From the NCBI RefSeq assembly GCF_029222965.1, contig NZ_JARHUD010000004.1, positions 62,001-126,000 on the forward strand: a stretch of 64,000 nucleotides of DNA, read 5' to 3'. Source of the stretch: Aquibaculum arenosum. Its GTDB lineage: Bacteria; Pseudomonadota; Alphaproteobacteria; Kiloniellales; DSM-21159. The position numbers and the translations under genes were made by a program. Under the pieces are notes generated by a model. The model did not search any database. It was not told the DNA's origin and worked only from the letters and a program-made list of their open reading frames with translations. Below are positions 17,537 to 25,299 of the stretch, one piece after another; positions within the stretch are counted from its first letter, which is position 1; each line of letters starts with the position of its first letter.

Positions 17537-19606
17537 ATGACAGAGAGAGTGGTGCAGCTGCCCGGTCGTGGCGGGGCCGACCTGCTTCCCGGCAGCCTCG
17601 CCGGCGTGAGCGGACGCAACGCCTTGGCTTTTGCCCATGACATGCTCTGGGTCCTGGCTTCTGCCTTCTTCGCCTTCTGGCTGACGGCCAATCTGGGCAC
17701 TTTCGAGCATGTCCTGACCCCGGCGCTGGGCACCTTCCTGCTGGTGATGCTGCCCCTGCAGGGGGCGGCCTTCCTGTTGTTGCGCCTGGATCGGGGTATT
17801 TGGCGCTTCGTCTCACTGTCCGATCTCTTGTGCATTCTCAAGGCCGTGGCGCTGGGCAGTGTCGCAGGCGTGTTGGTGCTCTATTTCCTGGGCGCACTGC
17901 CCAGCGTGCCGCGGTCGGCGATCGTGCTCTATCCCGCCCTGCTCGGCGGCGGACTTGCCGCTTCGCGCATCGTGCTGCGCTGGTCGGTCGAGGGGCGCCA
18001 CCGCCCGGAACAGAGCAAGCGGGCGCTGGTGCTGGGGGCCGGCTCGGCAGCGGACCTCTTGATTCGCGATCTGCTGAAGCAGGAGGATTATCGCCCGGTC
18101 GGCATCCTGGACGACGCCCGGGAAAAGCAGGGCAGCACCCTGCATGGCGTGCCGGTGCTGGGCCATCTCGGGCAACTCGCCTCGCGGCTGCGCGGGCCGG
18201 GAATCGATGTGGTGCTGATAGCCATGCCGTCGGCGCCGGGACGGGTGATCCGAGGCCTCTACGACACCTGCGCCCGGGCCAAGGTGCCCTGCATCACCCT
18301 GCCGCGCCTGTCGGAACTGGCCAGCGGGCGGGTCGGCATCGCCCGGCTGCGCGCCGTGCAGCTCGAGGATCTGCTGGGCCGCGAAGTGGTGGAGATCGAT
18401 GCGGCGGCGGTGCGGCGCTTTATTGCCGGCAAGACCATTCTGGTTACCGGCGCCGGCGGATCGATCGGCTCGGAACTGGTGCGCCAGATCGCGGCACAAG
18501 ACCCCCGGCACCTGATCCTGCTCGACAGCGGCGAGTACAACCTCTACGCCATCGAGCGCGAGGTGGCGGAGCGCTTTCCCGGCCTCGCCTTCAGCGCCAG
18601 CCTGACCGACATTCGCGACCGGGCGCGCTTGCGCACGGTTTTCGAGCGCTATCGCCCGGAGATCGTGGTCCATGCCGCGGCCTACAAGCATGTGCCGCTG
18701 GTGGAGAGCAATCCCGTGGCCGGGGTCGAGGCCAATGTCTTCGGCACCCGCAACGTGGCCGACCTGGCTGTGGAGTTCGAAGCCGCAACCTTTGTCGAGG
18801 TCTCCACCGACAAGGCGGTCAATCCCCGCAACGTCATGGGCGCCAGTAAGCGCCTGGCGGAGATCTATTGTCAGGCCCTGGACGGGCGCAGCCAGACCGC
18901 CTTCATCACCACCCGTTTCGGCAATGTGCTGGGCTCCGCCGGCTCCGTGGTGCCGCTGTTTCGGCGCCAGATCGAAAGCGGCGGGCCGGTGACCGTCACG
19001 CATCCCGACATCACCCGCTACTTCATGACCATCCCGGAGGCCGTCAGTCTGATCCTGCAGGCAGCGGCCATGGGCGAGGGCGGGGAGATCTTCGTCCTCG
19101 ACATGGGTGAGCCGGTGCGCATCGCTGACTTGGCGCGCCAGATGATCCAGCTTTCCGGCCTGCTTCCGGGGGAGGACATCGGGATTGCCTACACCGGCCT
19201 GCGGCCCGGCGAGAAGCTCACCGAGGAGCTCTTCCACCCCCAGGAGGCGCTTGCGCCCACCGCGCACCCCAAGATCATGCGTGCCCGGGCGCGCGATGCG
19301 GCCTGGGACAGCCTGCAGCAGCAGTTGGAGCGGCTCCATGCGCTCTGCCAGGCGGGTGACGCATCCGAACTGCGTGCGGCGCTTTGCGAGATCATGCCCG
19401 AGGCCTGTCTGCTGGAGGCGCAGGAGGAGGCACCGCCCGGCAGCCTGGAACTGGCTCCTCCGCCGCCGCGCCTGTCCCTCGTCCGTCAGAAGGACAAGCC
19501 GGCCGGCGCGACACAGCAGCCCAGCAGCCGGCACATCGGCAGCGGGCGCAGCTTCAAGCAGATCATTCTGCGCGCCCGGCGGGAGGAAGCGGTGCCGCCG
19601 CCGTAA
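17537..19606 (+). CDS. PglF/WbpM-like UDP-HexNAc 4,6-dehydratase (membrane-bound)
   Basis: A 689-residue protein with about four N-terminal membrane helices (residues 25-145), a CoA-binding-like Rossmann domain (LVLGAGSAADLLIRDLL) and a C-terminal SDR domain with TGAGGSIGSELVRQI for NAD binding. Typical family landmarks are AAAYKHVPLVESNP, STDKAVNPRNVMGASKRLAE and TRFGNVLGSAGSVVPLF. Members convert UDP-GlcNAc to the 4-keto-6-deoxy sugar used by PglE. A Pro/Gly-rich tail of about 60 residues follows. ATG 17537 is preferred over ATG 17528 because the GAGAAGGG ribosome-binding site sits about 10 bases before it. A hairpin terminator follows at 19683. Confidence 0.92.
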   Translation: MTERVVQLPGRGGADLLPGSLAGVSGRNALAFAHDMLWVLASAFFAFWLTANLGTFEHVLTPALGTFLLVMLPLQGAAFLLLRLDRGIWRFVSLSDLLCILKAVALGSVAGVLVLYFLGALPSVPRSAIVLYPALLGGGLAASRIVLRWSVEGRHRPEQSKRALVLGAGSAADLLIRDLLKQEDYRPVGILDDAREKQGSTLHGVPVLGHLGQLASRLRGPGIDVVLIAMPSAPGRVIRGLYDTCARAKVPCITLPRLSELASGRVGIARLRAVQLEDLLGREVVEIDAAAVRRFIAGKTILVTGAGGSIGSELVRQIAAQDPRHLILLDSGEYNLYAIEREVAERFPGLAFSASLTDIRDRARLRTVFERYRPEIVVHAAAYKHVPLVESNPVAGVEANVFGTRNVADLAVEFEAATFVEVSTDKAVNPRNVMGASKRLAEIYCQALDGRSQTAFITTRFGNVLGSAGSVVPLFRRQIESGGPVTVTHPDITRYFMTIPEAVSLILQAAAMGEGGEIFVLDMGEPVRIADLARQMIQLSGLLPGEDIGIAYTGLRPGEKLTEELFHPQEALAPTAHPKIMRARARDAAWDSLQQQLERLHALCQAGDASELRAALCEIMPEACLLEAQEEAPPGSLELAPPPPRLSLVRQKDKPAGATQQPSSRHIGSGRSFKQIILRARREEAVPPP

Positions 19607-19682
19607 CCCGGATCGAACGCGGCAAGGTTCCCAGCGGCCGCTTCGGCGGCCGTTGGTTTGTCCGCCACCTGGGAAGGGATCG

Positions 19683-19728
19683 CAAAGCAAGACCCCGGAA
19701 AGAGTTTATCCTCTCCGGGGTTCTTTGC
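19683..19728. terminator. Bidirectional hairpin terminator between converging genes
   Basis: The arms GCAAAGCAAGACCCCGGA and TCCGGGGTTCTTTGC pair around a short loop, with a small bulge in the left arm. It lies between the PglF-like gene (+) and the LuxR-type regulator (-), which converge here, so it probably ends both transcripts and closes the polysaccharide locus. Confidence 0.8.
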
Positions 19729-19771
19729 CGTCCCGGCTGCCGTCCCTTGTTCGGGCGGCAGCCGCTTCGGG

Positions 19772-20446
19772 TCAGGAGACGTTCGGCTGCTGGTGCTGCA
19801 GACCGGAGTTCAGCGCCCAGATCGCTGCCTGGGTGCGATTGCGGGCATTGATCTTCTTCAGCAGGCGCTTGATGTGCACCTTCACCGTGCCTTCGGTGAT
19901 GCTGAGCTCGCGTGCGATCAGCTTGTTGGCCTGGCCTGCCACCAGACAACGCAGGATCTGGATCTCGCGCGGCGACAGGTCGATGTCCAGGTGGTTGAGC
20001 GAGAAGCTGGCACTGCTGCTTTGCAGGGGTTCCTTGACCAACTGGCCGGCCAGCTCGGTGGGGAAGACCACCTCGCCCACCAGGACCAGCCGCAGGGAAT
20101 GGATCAGGGCATCCAGTGACATGCTTTTCAGCAGATAGCCGGAGGCGCCAGCACGCAGCGCCATGACCATTTCGGACTTGTTCAGGCTGTCGCCGAAAAC
20201 AATGACCCTTGCCCCGGGCCAACGGGTGAGGATCTCGCCCACAGGATTGGCACGTTCGGCTTCAGGACCCACCCATTCCATGAGCACGATCGCCGGCATC
20301 CAGCCGCTGAAATCGCGCTGCACCGCCTCGGCGACGTCGGCACATTCCTCGGTCACGGCGACGTTCGAGCCGGAGAGCATCCGCTTTAGCCCCTCCCGCA
20401 AGAGACGATTCCTGTCGATGAGCAACAGTTCTACAGAATGTTCCAT
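19772..20446 (-). CDS. LuxR/NarL-family regulator with a degenerate receiver domain
   Basis: A 224-residue NarL/FixJ-type protein: receiver domain (residues 5-120) and LuxR helix-turn-helix (about 155-215: LSPREIQILRCLVAGQANK, then ITEGTVKVHIKRLLKKI). The phospho-acceptor Asp is replaced by Glu57 (IVLMEWV), the acidic pair is Asp11-Arg12 and the switch Thr/Ser is Gly (VIVFGD), while the Lys (GYLLK) is kept. It therefore is unlikely to be switched by phosphorylation, like CsgD or VpsT. I chose ATG 20446 because of the GGAG site 7-8 bases upstream; ATG 20476 is possible. It is the nearest regulator to the CsgG-like operon. Confidence 0.85.
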   Translation of the reverse strand: MEHSVELLLIDRNRLLREGLKRMLSGSNVAVTEECADVAEAVQRDFSGWMPAIVLMEWVGPEAERANPVGEILTRWPGARVIVFGDSLNKSEMVMALRAGASGYLLKSMSLDALIHSLRLVLVGEVVFPTELAGQLVKEPLQSSSASFSLNHLDIDLSPREIQILRCLVAGQANKLIARELSITEGTVKVHIKRLLKKINARNRTQAAIWALNSGLQHQQPNVS

Positions 20447-20917
20447 GACAGCACTCCGTTTTGCCCCATCCATCATTGGCTTGCGGGCTCTTATTGGTCG
20501 CAGGCGGTCTCGAAAGCATTTCCGCTTACTGGCTGTAATCAGCGTCCTTTCGGCCTGATCCCGCTTCTTCGGATTTGGGTAGGCCGCCCACAGGGCAAAA
20601 CTACCCCGGTAATGCGAACTATGGTGAGTGGCAGAAGGCTAGGGTCGTTGCGCAAGGGTATGGGGTGCATGCCATACCTACCCAAAGGGCGTAGATCGGA
20701 AATAATACTGCGAGCAGTAAAGCGCCGCCTTCGTGTCGCGGGATAGGAACATTTTCGGGGCAACTGGAACAGCTTCTGTTGCCGATCGCCGCCAACTTGA
20801 TTGATCAGCGCCAATATCTTGTGCGCGGGTAATAGCGGATAAATAAAATCAACCATTTGGGTAGAGAGATTTCCGATATAGCACTCCCGTCTCGCTCGCG
20901 TTTCTCCTAGTATTGTC
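20447..20917. other. Non-coding, AT-richer spacer with repeated ATTTGGGTAG motifs
   Basis: No convincing gene is seen here; the frames present lack sensible codon use. The stretch is visibly richer in A+T than its surroundings. ATTTGGGTAG occurs at 20573-20582 and 20855-20864, and its inverse (CTACCCAAA) at 20678-20686. A dyad GGTATGG-N8-CCATACC occupies 20657-20678. It is upstream of the LuxR-type regulator and is a candidate regulatory region. Confidence 0.55.
20657..20686. promoter_or_regulatory. Candidate operator: dyad plus inverted TTTGGGTAG copy
   Basis: The perfect dyad GGTATGG / CCATACC (20657-20663 and 20672-20678, 8-base spacer) runs directly into CCTACCCAAA (20677-20686), the inverse of two further copies at 20573 and 20855. 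Spacing and symmetry resemble a dimer-binding site such as those of LuxR-type regulators. Which protein binds is not known. Confidence 0.4.
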
Positions 20918-20989
20918 AGGCCGAACGGTTATTCGGCCTTGCAGGAGCCCCGGCGTGCCCCACTCCCGAAGCCCCAACGCCGGGGCTCC
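20918..20989 (-). terminator. Two consecutive stem-loops after the CsgG-like operon
   Basis: A perfect 13-bp stem GGAGCCCCGGCGT / ACGCCGGGGCTCC (20944-20956, 20977-20989) with a 20-base loop is followed, in the minus-strand direction, by AGGCCGAA / TTCGGCCT (20918-20939) with a 6-base loop. Neither has a strong T-tract, but their place downstream of the last minus-strand gene of the operon suggests termination or transcript-end protection. Confidence 0.55.
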
Positions 20990-21121
20990 ACTTTCCCGCC
21001 CACAGCCAAATGAACGCCCGCGCATGGCTGATGGCACGGTGCGATACGGGCCGCTGGCCCACGGGAGGCTTGCTTGCACCTGTTTAGGGTCAGGTGCTCA
21101 AAATCGGGTGTGGCGGCCCGG

Positions 21122-21490
21122 CTACTGCGGGGCGTGGCAGACGAGGAGTTCGCTGGGCTGTACTGCGCCCGGCAGGCAGACGGGCCGGACGGCGCATTGT
21201 CCGGCCGCCAGAGGCTCACTTTCCGGCAGACGGGCGCGGCAGGCATTCAGGGGCGAGCTTTGCGAGGCGGCCAGGGCCTGGCCGATGGAGGGATCGAAAT
21301 TGCGACCGTTCTGCACGCCGGTGCCAGGGGCCGGGGTTGCTGCCGTATCGGAGCCGCTCACGCCGCTGACAAGCGCGGCTGCGGCCATGCCGCCAGCGTA
21401 GAGGCAGCCGCTCAACGCGCAGGCCACCAGAATCAGGCCACCGGCCCCGGCCAGACGTCTGACCGGGGCCGGCAGGAAGCGCCTCGTCAC
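21122..21490 (-). CDS. Small Cys-containing lipoprotein, last gene of the CsgG-like operon
   Basis: A 122-residue protein with a basic N-terminus, a hydrophobic signal and a lipobox (LSGC, lipidated Cys at about 29). The mature part is Ala/Ser/Gly-rich, then contains four Cys residues in the last 40 residues (NAC, QC, VC, VC), which could form disulfides in the periplasm or at the surface. The start is GTG 21490, overlapping the Sel1-protein stop (GTGA), so the genes are coupled. I do not recognise the family; the role is inferred only from operon membership. Confidence 0.65.
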   Translation of the reverse strand: MTRRFLPAPVRRLAGAGGLILVACALSGCLYAGGMAAAALVSGVSGSDTAATPAPGTGVQNGRNFDPSIGQALAASQSSPLNACRARLPESEPLAAGQCAVRPVCLPGAVQPSELLVCHAPQ

Positions 21491-22437
21491 TGCCCGCTGC
21501 TCATGCCGGCGCGCATGGCTGTGATCCGGGCTCTTTCTCCCGCCTCGTTGAGCAGGTTCGGGGGCGTTTCCGCCGCCAGCTCGTGCAGCAGATTTGTGGC
21601 CTGCGCCTTGAGCTCTGAATTGCCGCCGGCGGCTGCAAGCATGAGCCAGGACAGGCCCTCCACCGGGTCAAAACCGGCAAACTCCGGGTCCAGCAGCATG
21701 CCGCCAAGATTGTACTGCGAGCGTTGATAGCCGCGCTCCGCGGCGCGCCGGTACCAAGCGAGCGCCAGGGCGGCGTCCGGCACGACACTCTCGCCTTGTT
21801 GATAGGCCCAGGCGAGATTGTGCTGTGCGGCGGGCAAGCCTTCCTCCGCCGCTTTGCTCAACATCGCCAGGCCACGTTCGGGGGCGCGGACGCTTGCGTC
21901 GCCGTTGAGGAGGAGCACGGCGAGATTGACCCGAGCCGCGGTGCTGTGCTGCGCAGCGGCCTGCTCCAGCCAGTGGAGCGCTTGTGCGCTGTCCTGCGGT
22001 ACACCGGCACCGGCCAGATAGGCCTGGGCAAGGGCTTCCTGAGCCTCTGCATGACCGGCTGTGGCAGCGACTTCCAGGTGGCTTGCCGCGCGGGCGCGAT
22101 CCTGGCGCACCAGTTGGCCGGTGGCGAACATCACCCCCAGGAGGTGATTCGCCTCGACCTGTCCCGCCTCGGCGGCCTGGAACAGGGCGGACAAGGCATC
22201 TTCGCGTGAAAGGTCGCGCACGCGGCCTTCGATACCGAGGGCGCCCACCAGGTAGAGTGCATCCGGATCCCCCGCCTCCGCCGAGCGTGCGAGCGCGTCG
22301 CGCTCTTCGGCTGTCGCTGGAACCTTGAATGTCTCGGCGGAAACCATTTGCGCTGCTGCAAGCGGGAGCGCGAGTGCGGCTATGACAAGGGCGGCCCGGC
22401 CGCTGAGGGCGCGGGCCTTATGGCTGAAAGTCTGCAT
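21487..22437 (-). CDS. Exported Sel1-repeat (TPR-like) protein
   Basis: A 316-residue protein with a signal peptide (hydrophobic residues 14-30) and about six Sel1-like repeats, each around 36 residues with the pattern A...G...A...L...Y..G (for example AQEALAQAYLAGAGVPQDSA and AAQHNLAWAYQQGESVVPDA). Sel1 proteins act as scaffolds for protein-protein contacts. Placed between the repeat protein and the small lipoprotein of the CsgG-like operon, it may assist periplasmic handling of the exported subunits. ATG 22437 is chosen over ATG 22452, five codons upstream; the evidence for either is modest. Confidence 0.78.
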   Translation of the reverse strand: MQTFSHKARALSGRAALVIAALALPLAAAQMVSAETFKVPATAEERDALARSAEAGDPDALYLVGALGIEGRVRDLSREDALSALFQAAEAGQVEANHLLGVMFATGQLVRQDRARAASHLEVAATAGHAEAQEALAQAYLAGAGVPQDSAQALHWLEQAAAQHSTAARVNLAVLLLNGDASVRAPERGLAMLSKAAEEGLPAAQHNLAWAYQQGESVVPDAALALAWYRRAAERGYQRSQYNLGGMLLDPEFAGFDPVEGLSWLMLAAAGGNSELKAQATNLLHELAAETPPNLLNEAGERARITAMRAGMSSGQ

Positions 22438-22517
22438 TGGACGATACCCCATCCCTGGCAGCCGGCCAGGCCGGCTGCGGCAAGTGGACCCCGGTGGTGT
22501 TTAGTACTCTGTCTTGA

Positions 22518-22988
22518 TCAATTTTTTGCCTCGGACTTGTTTTTCTTGCGTTTGCCGCGGCTGTTTTTGCCCACCGAGTTGTCGATATTCAGATCGGTCA
22601 AGGAATCGGCACCCTGATTGCCGCTGCTGTCCTGATCGGCCAGGTAGTCCAGCGAGCCTTGAGCGCCGTCGCTGAGGATCTGCTCGATCTGGGTGTAGTT
22701 GCCGATGGCGGTCGAACTGGTGTTGTAGTTCGTCACGTACTGGGTGACCGAGCCACCACCACCGCCGCCTCCGCCGCCGGCTGCGCGGTTCTTCTTGTTT
22801 TCCCGCTCGACGTGCTGGAACTGTGCGGCCATGGACTTGTTGCGGGAGTAGCCCCAGCCCTGGCGTCCCATCTGTTGGGCAGCAGCCTGTTGCACGACGG
22901 TCTCTCCTGAGAGCGACGGCAGGTTCTCTCCCATCAGGGCCACGAGGCCGCCCAGGGCGGTGGCGAGAATGAGGCTGTGTGCTTTCAT
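22518..22988 (-). CDS. Exported protein with Gly-9 linker and a curlin-like TAIGN motif
   Basis: A 156-residue protein with an N-terminal signal (cleavage probably in the QQAAAQQ area, residues 33-39), a conserved-looking GWGYSRNKSMAAQFQHV segment, a run of nine Gly (71-79), then VTQYVTNYNTSSTAIGNYTQ (81-100) and a very basic tail (KNSRGKRKKNKSEAKN). The STAIGN core matches motifs repeated in the next upstream protein (23108-24064). The motif is reminiscent of Ser/Asn/Gln-spaced curlin repeats, so it may be a minor or nucleating subunit. A good AAGGAG site precedes ATG 22988. Family not recognised; function inferred. Confidence 0.65.
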   Translation of the reverse strand: MKAHSLILATALGGLVALMGENLPSLSGETVVQQAAAQQMGRQGWGYSRNKSMAAQFQHVERENKKNRAAGGGGGGGGGSVTQYVTNYNTSSTAIGNYTQIEQILSDGAQGSLDYLADQDSSGNQGADSLTDLNIDNSVGKNSRGKRKKNKSEAKN

Positions 22989-23107
22989 GGCGAGGCTCCT
23001 TGTTGTCTGTGAGCCGGAAAAGGGGCGGGGTGAGCCGCGGGCCCACCCCGCAAGTCAGAGAGAGTTACGCTCTAGGGCTGTTGTTCAGCCCATTCGCGCG
23101 TCCTGGA

Positions 23108-24064
23108 TCAGAGGCCGCCGGCACCGCCGACGTTGACGGACACGTTGGCAGCGTTACCCACGGCCGTGGCCACCGAGCTCACGATCGGACGGTCGATCTT
23201 GCCCAGCTTGTTGTAGTTGGAGATGCTCACATCCGCGACGAAGGAGGTGGCATTCATGTTGGCGTGGCTGAACTGCGTGACGTCGCCGATGACGATCAGG
23301 TCATCCGATCCACCGCCAAAGCCGCCGTATGGGAAGCCGAAGCCGCCGCTCTCCTTCACCGTCTCCAGGTCGAGGCTGAAGCTGTTGCCCACCGCGGTGG
23401 CCGAGCTGTCGACCGTCGCGTTCTTGATGTCCCAGACAAAGGAATCCGCGTCGATGCTCGCCGGCTGGAAGAGCTGATCGCCCTTCAGGGTCTGCTCGAC
23501 GTGGAACTCGGTCATGGTCGGGCTCTCGATCGAGAAGCTGTTGCCGATCGCCGCCGCCGTGCTCACGACCTCGGGGAGCTCCGTAACTGCATTGAGCGGA
23601 CCGCCCATGCCTTCGAGGGTGATGGTGGCGGTGCCGAGATCAAGGTAACAACCTCCCAACCCGGTAACCGAGCAGTTCTGATTCTGAAGAACGTCGCCAT
23701 TCTCGGCGACAAGTTCACCTTCGTTGTTCCATGTGACCTTGCCGTATCCGGCGGCTTCCAGGTTTACCTTCCCGAGGTCGACTTCTTGGGTCACGGACTC
23801 GCCGTTCGGAGAATTGTTGTCGACATTGAAGACGACCGACTTGGAGGTCACATCGCCGAGCTGCGTCTGCAAGCCTTCAACCATCACCAGACCCTTCGGA
23901 TCGAAGTTGGCGTGGATATTGATATACTTGCTCACGAAGCCATTGACGTGATTGTTCCAGTGCCAGTGGATCTTGTCGAAAGCCTCTGCGCCGGACGGTG
24001 CAAGCAGGCCCATAGCGACGGCCGAGGCGCCGGCCAACATAAGAGTGCGCTTTACTGTACTCAT
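23108..24064 (-). CDS. Exported repeat protein, candidate fibre or anchor subunit (curlin/HfaD-like)
   Basis: A 318-residue protein with a signal peptide (residues 1-28, cleavage near AEA). Three related motifs occur: VVSTAAAIGNSFSIE (167-181), VDSSATAVGNSFSLDLE (218-234) and IVSSVATAVGNAANVSV (294-310). The last two are preceded by GD..QF/F..A...A.SFV.D segments (196-212, 260-279), giving a two-part unit. The protein is poor in Cys (two, 131 and 139) and rich in Ser, Asn, Val and Gly, as surface amyloid subunits are. ATG 24064 with a GGAG site follows the CsgG-like stop after two bases. It is a likely client of that channel; no homologue is recognised with confidence. Confidence 0.68.
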   Translation of the reverse strand: MSTVKRTLMLAGASAVAMGLLAPSGAEAFDKIHWHWNNHVNGFVSKYINIHANFDPKGLVMVEGLQTQLGDVTSKSVVFNVDNNSPNGESVTQEVDLGKVNLEAAGYGKVTWNNEGELVAENGDVLQNQNCSVTGLGGCYLDLGTATITLEGMGGPLNAVTELPEVVSTAAAIGNSFSIESPTMTEFHVEQTLKGDQLFQPASIDADSFVWDIKNATVDSSATAVGNSFSLDLETVKESGGFGFPYGGFGGGSDDLIVIGDVTQFSHANMNATSFVADVSISNYNKLGKIDRPIVSSVATAVGNAANVSVNVGGAGGL

Positions 24065-24066
24065 CA

Positions 24067-24918
24067 CTAGCTCTCCATTTCTTTGGTTTTGCCTGTCAGG
24101 GTTTCTTCGAAGAAGTTCGTCTCCCGGACCTGACAGTGTTCTTCACTCGGGAGGCGGAAGTAGTCCGTCATGATCTGGTAGACAGCCATCTCGATGACGG
24201 ACCTCACGCCGAGTTGAAGCGGTTCGTTCTGAATGCGACCCGCGTCGAACTCGACGAGCTGGGAGCCGAAGAAACGAAAGACGTTCGCTTCGACTTCGTA
24301 GCCAAAAACCTGTTTTTGCAGCGTGCTAACGTGGACCACCTCGAAGGTGCGGCCGTTGACCAGGCGCAGATCGAGGCCCACGTTGATGATGACGGTGCGC
24401 CCGCCGGCGCCGATGCCGCCGACCCACAGGCCGGCGCCCTCGCTGACGATGTTGTAGTTGAGCTCGGTGAGCGCCCCGAGGACGACGAAGTCGCTGGCCG
24501 GCACCGACTGCTGTAGTTCGTTGGCCGAGCGGCTGGTCAGCCCCTGCTCGATCATCTTCAGTTCGGCCAGGGGGATGCGCAGGTCATAGCGCTCCACCAT
24601 GCGCACCTTGCCGCTGCGCCAAAGTGCGCTCATCACCATTTCCGACAGGCCCTGGGTGAGCACGGTGCTCTCGGTCAGGGTGTCCATCTGGCCGGTCTTG
24701 TCAGAGACCTCGCCGACGGCGAAGGAGGGGAGGTGGCTGCCGGGATAGCTCGCGAGCGTCTGCAGGCAGCGTGTATAGGGCGTGGTGTTGGTGGTGACCG
24801 GGAAGCTGTAGGCCGGCCGCACCGCCGGCGCCTTGCCTTCGGCGACCACGGCTGCGGTCTGGCAGCCCGCCAGGGCGAGCGATAATCCCAGTCCGATCAC
24901 GATCCGGTTCAGGCCCAT
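24067..24918 (-). CDS. CsgG/HfaB-family outer-membrane lipoprotein channel
   Basis: A 283-residue protein with a lipobox (LALAGC, Cys about 19). The core has CsgG-family features: FAVGEVSDKTGQ, a TLTESTVLTQGLSEMVMSAL helix, VRMVERYDL, ASDFVVLGALTELNYNI (first strands and barrel hairpin), GLDLRLVNGRTFEVVHV and a QVFGYEVEANVFRFFG hairpin. CsgG forms a nonameric peptide channel for curli subunits; HfaB is the homologue that exports holdfast anchor proteins in Caulobacter. ATG 24918 has a GGGAG site 9 bases upstream. First gene of a five-gene minus-strand operon whose next members carry curlin-like motifs. Family is secure; assignment as HfaB rather than CsgG is open. Confidence 0.88.
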   Translation of the reverse strand: MGLNRIVIGLGLSLALAGCQTAAVVAEGKAPAVRPAYSFPVTTNTTPYTRCLQTLASYPGSHLPSFAVGEVSDKTGQMDTLTESTVLTQGLSEMVMSALWRSGKVRMVERYDLRIPLAELKMIEQGLTSRSANELQQSVPASDFVVLGALTELNYNIVSEGAGLWVGGIGAGGRTVIINVGLDLRLVNGRTFEVVHVSTLQKQVFGYEVEANVFRFFGSQLVEFDAGRIQNEPLQLGVRSVIEMAVYQIMTDYFRLPSEEHCQVRETNFFEETLTGKTKEMES

Positions 24919-25299
24919 TCTTCTCAACTCCCGTTCCTTGCTGCTTGCCCCGGCGGGGGTGCCCTGTTCGCGTCTCAGTAACGCCCGCCATTTGACACAA
25001 GCCTACCCGCAACAAGCGTACAGAGGCAGAGGAGCAAAAGTATAAAGTGAGAGAAAAGGGGGTTTGGTAAAGTCTCAGTTAAGATCTGGTTCGATCAATA
25101 CGGGTTGAGGGCGTTGTGGCGGGAGGAGTAGGGCGGACCGTTTTGCGCCTATTCCGGTAAAGCGAAAGGGGTATTCGCCTCACAATTGCTGCTGGACACT
25201 CCGAGCGGCCGCACAACGCACTGTCACTGGGCATTGTATCCTGTGACCTCTGTTCAGCGAGGCAGGCCGTGAAGAATAAAAAACAGAAAGGGACGCAGA
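24919..25299. promoter_or_regulatory. Divergent intergenic region between the CsgG-like operon and a LuxR regulator
   Basis: About 380 bases without a gene, AT-richer than the surroundings. It must contain the promoter of the minus-strand CsgG-like operon and that of the plus-strand regulator at 25300. A TTGACA hexamer lies at 24992-24997 on the plus strand but no matching -10 box is obvious, and I see no clear sigma-54 site. A GCCTACCC sequence near 25001 partly matches the CTACCC repeats of 20573-20864. Confidence 0.5.

Noticed and set aside
20438-20856. Open frames on both strands in the spacer upstream of the degenerate LuxR regulator
   Set aside because: Amino-acid composition is unlike the genes around, no ribosome-binding sites, no recognisable domain, and the stretch carries repeats fitting a regulatory role.
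22979-24070. Long plus-strand frame opposite the 23108-24064 repeat protein
   Set aside because: It mirrors the minus-strand coding sequence; the minus-strand product has a signal peptide, repeats and a good start, while the plus frame has none of these.
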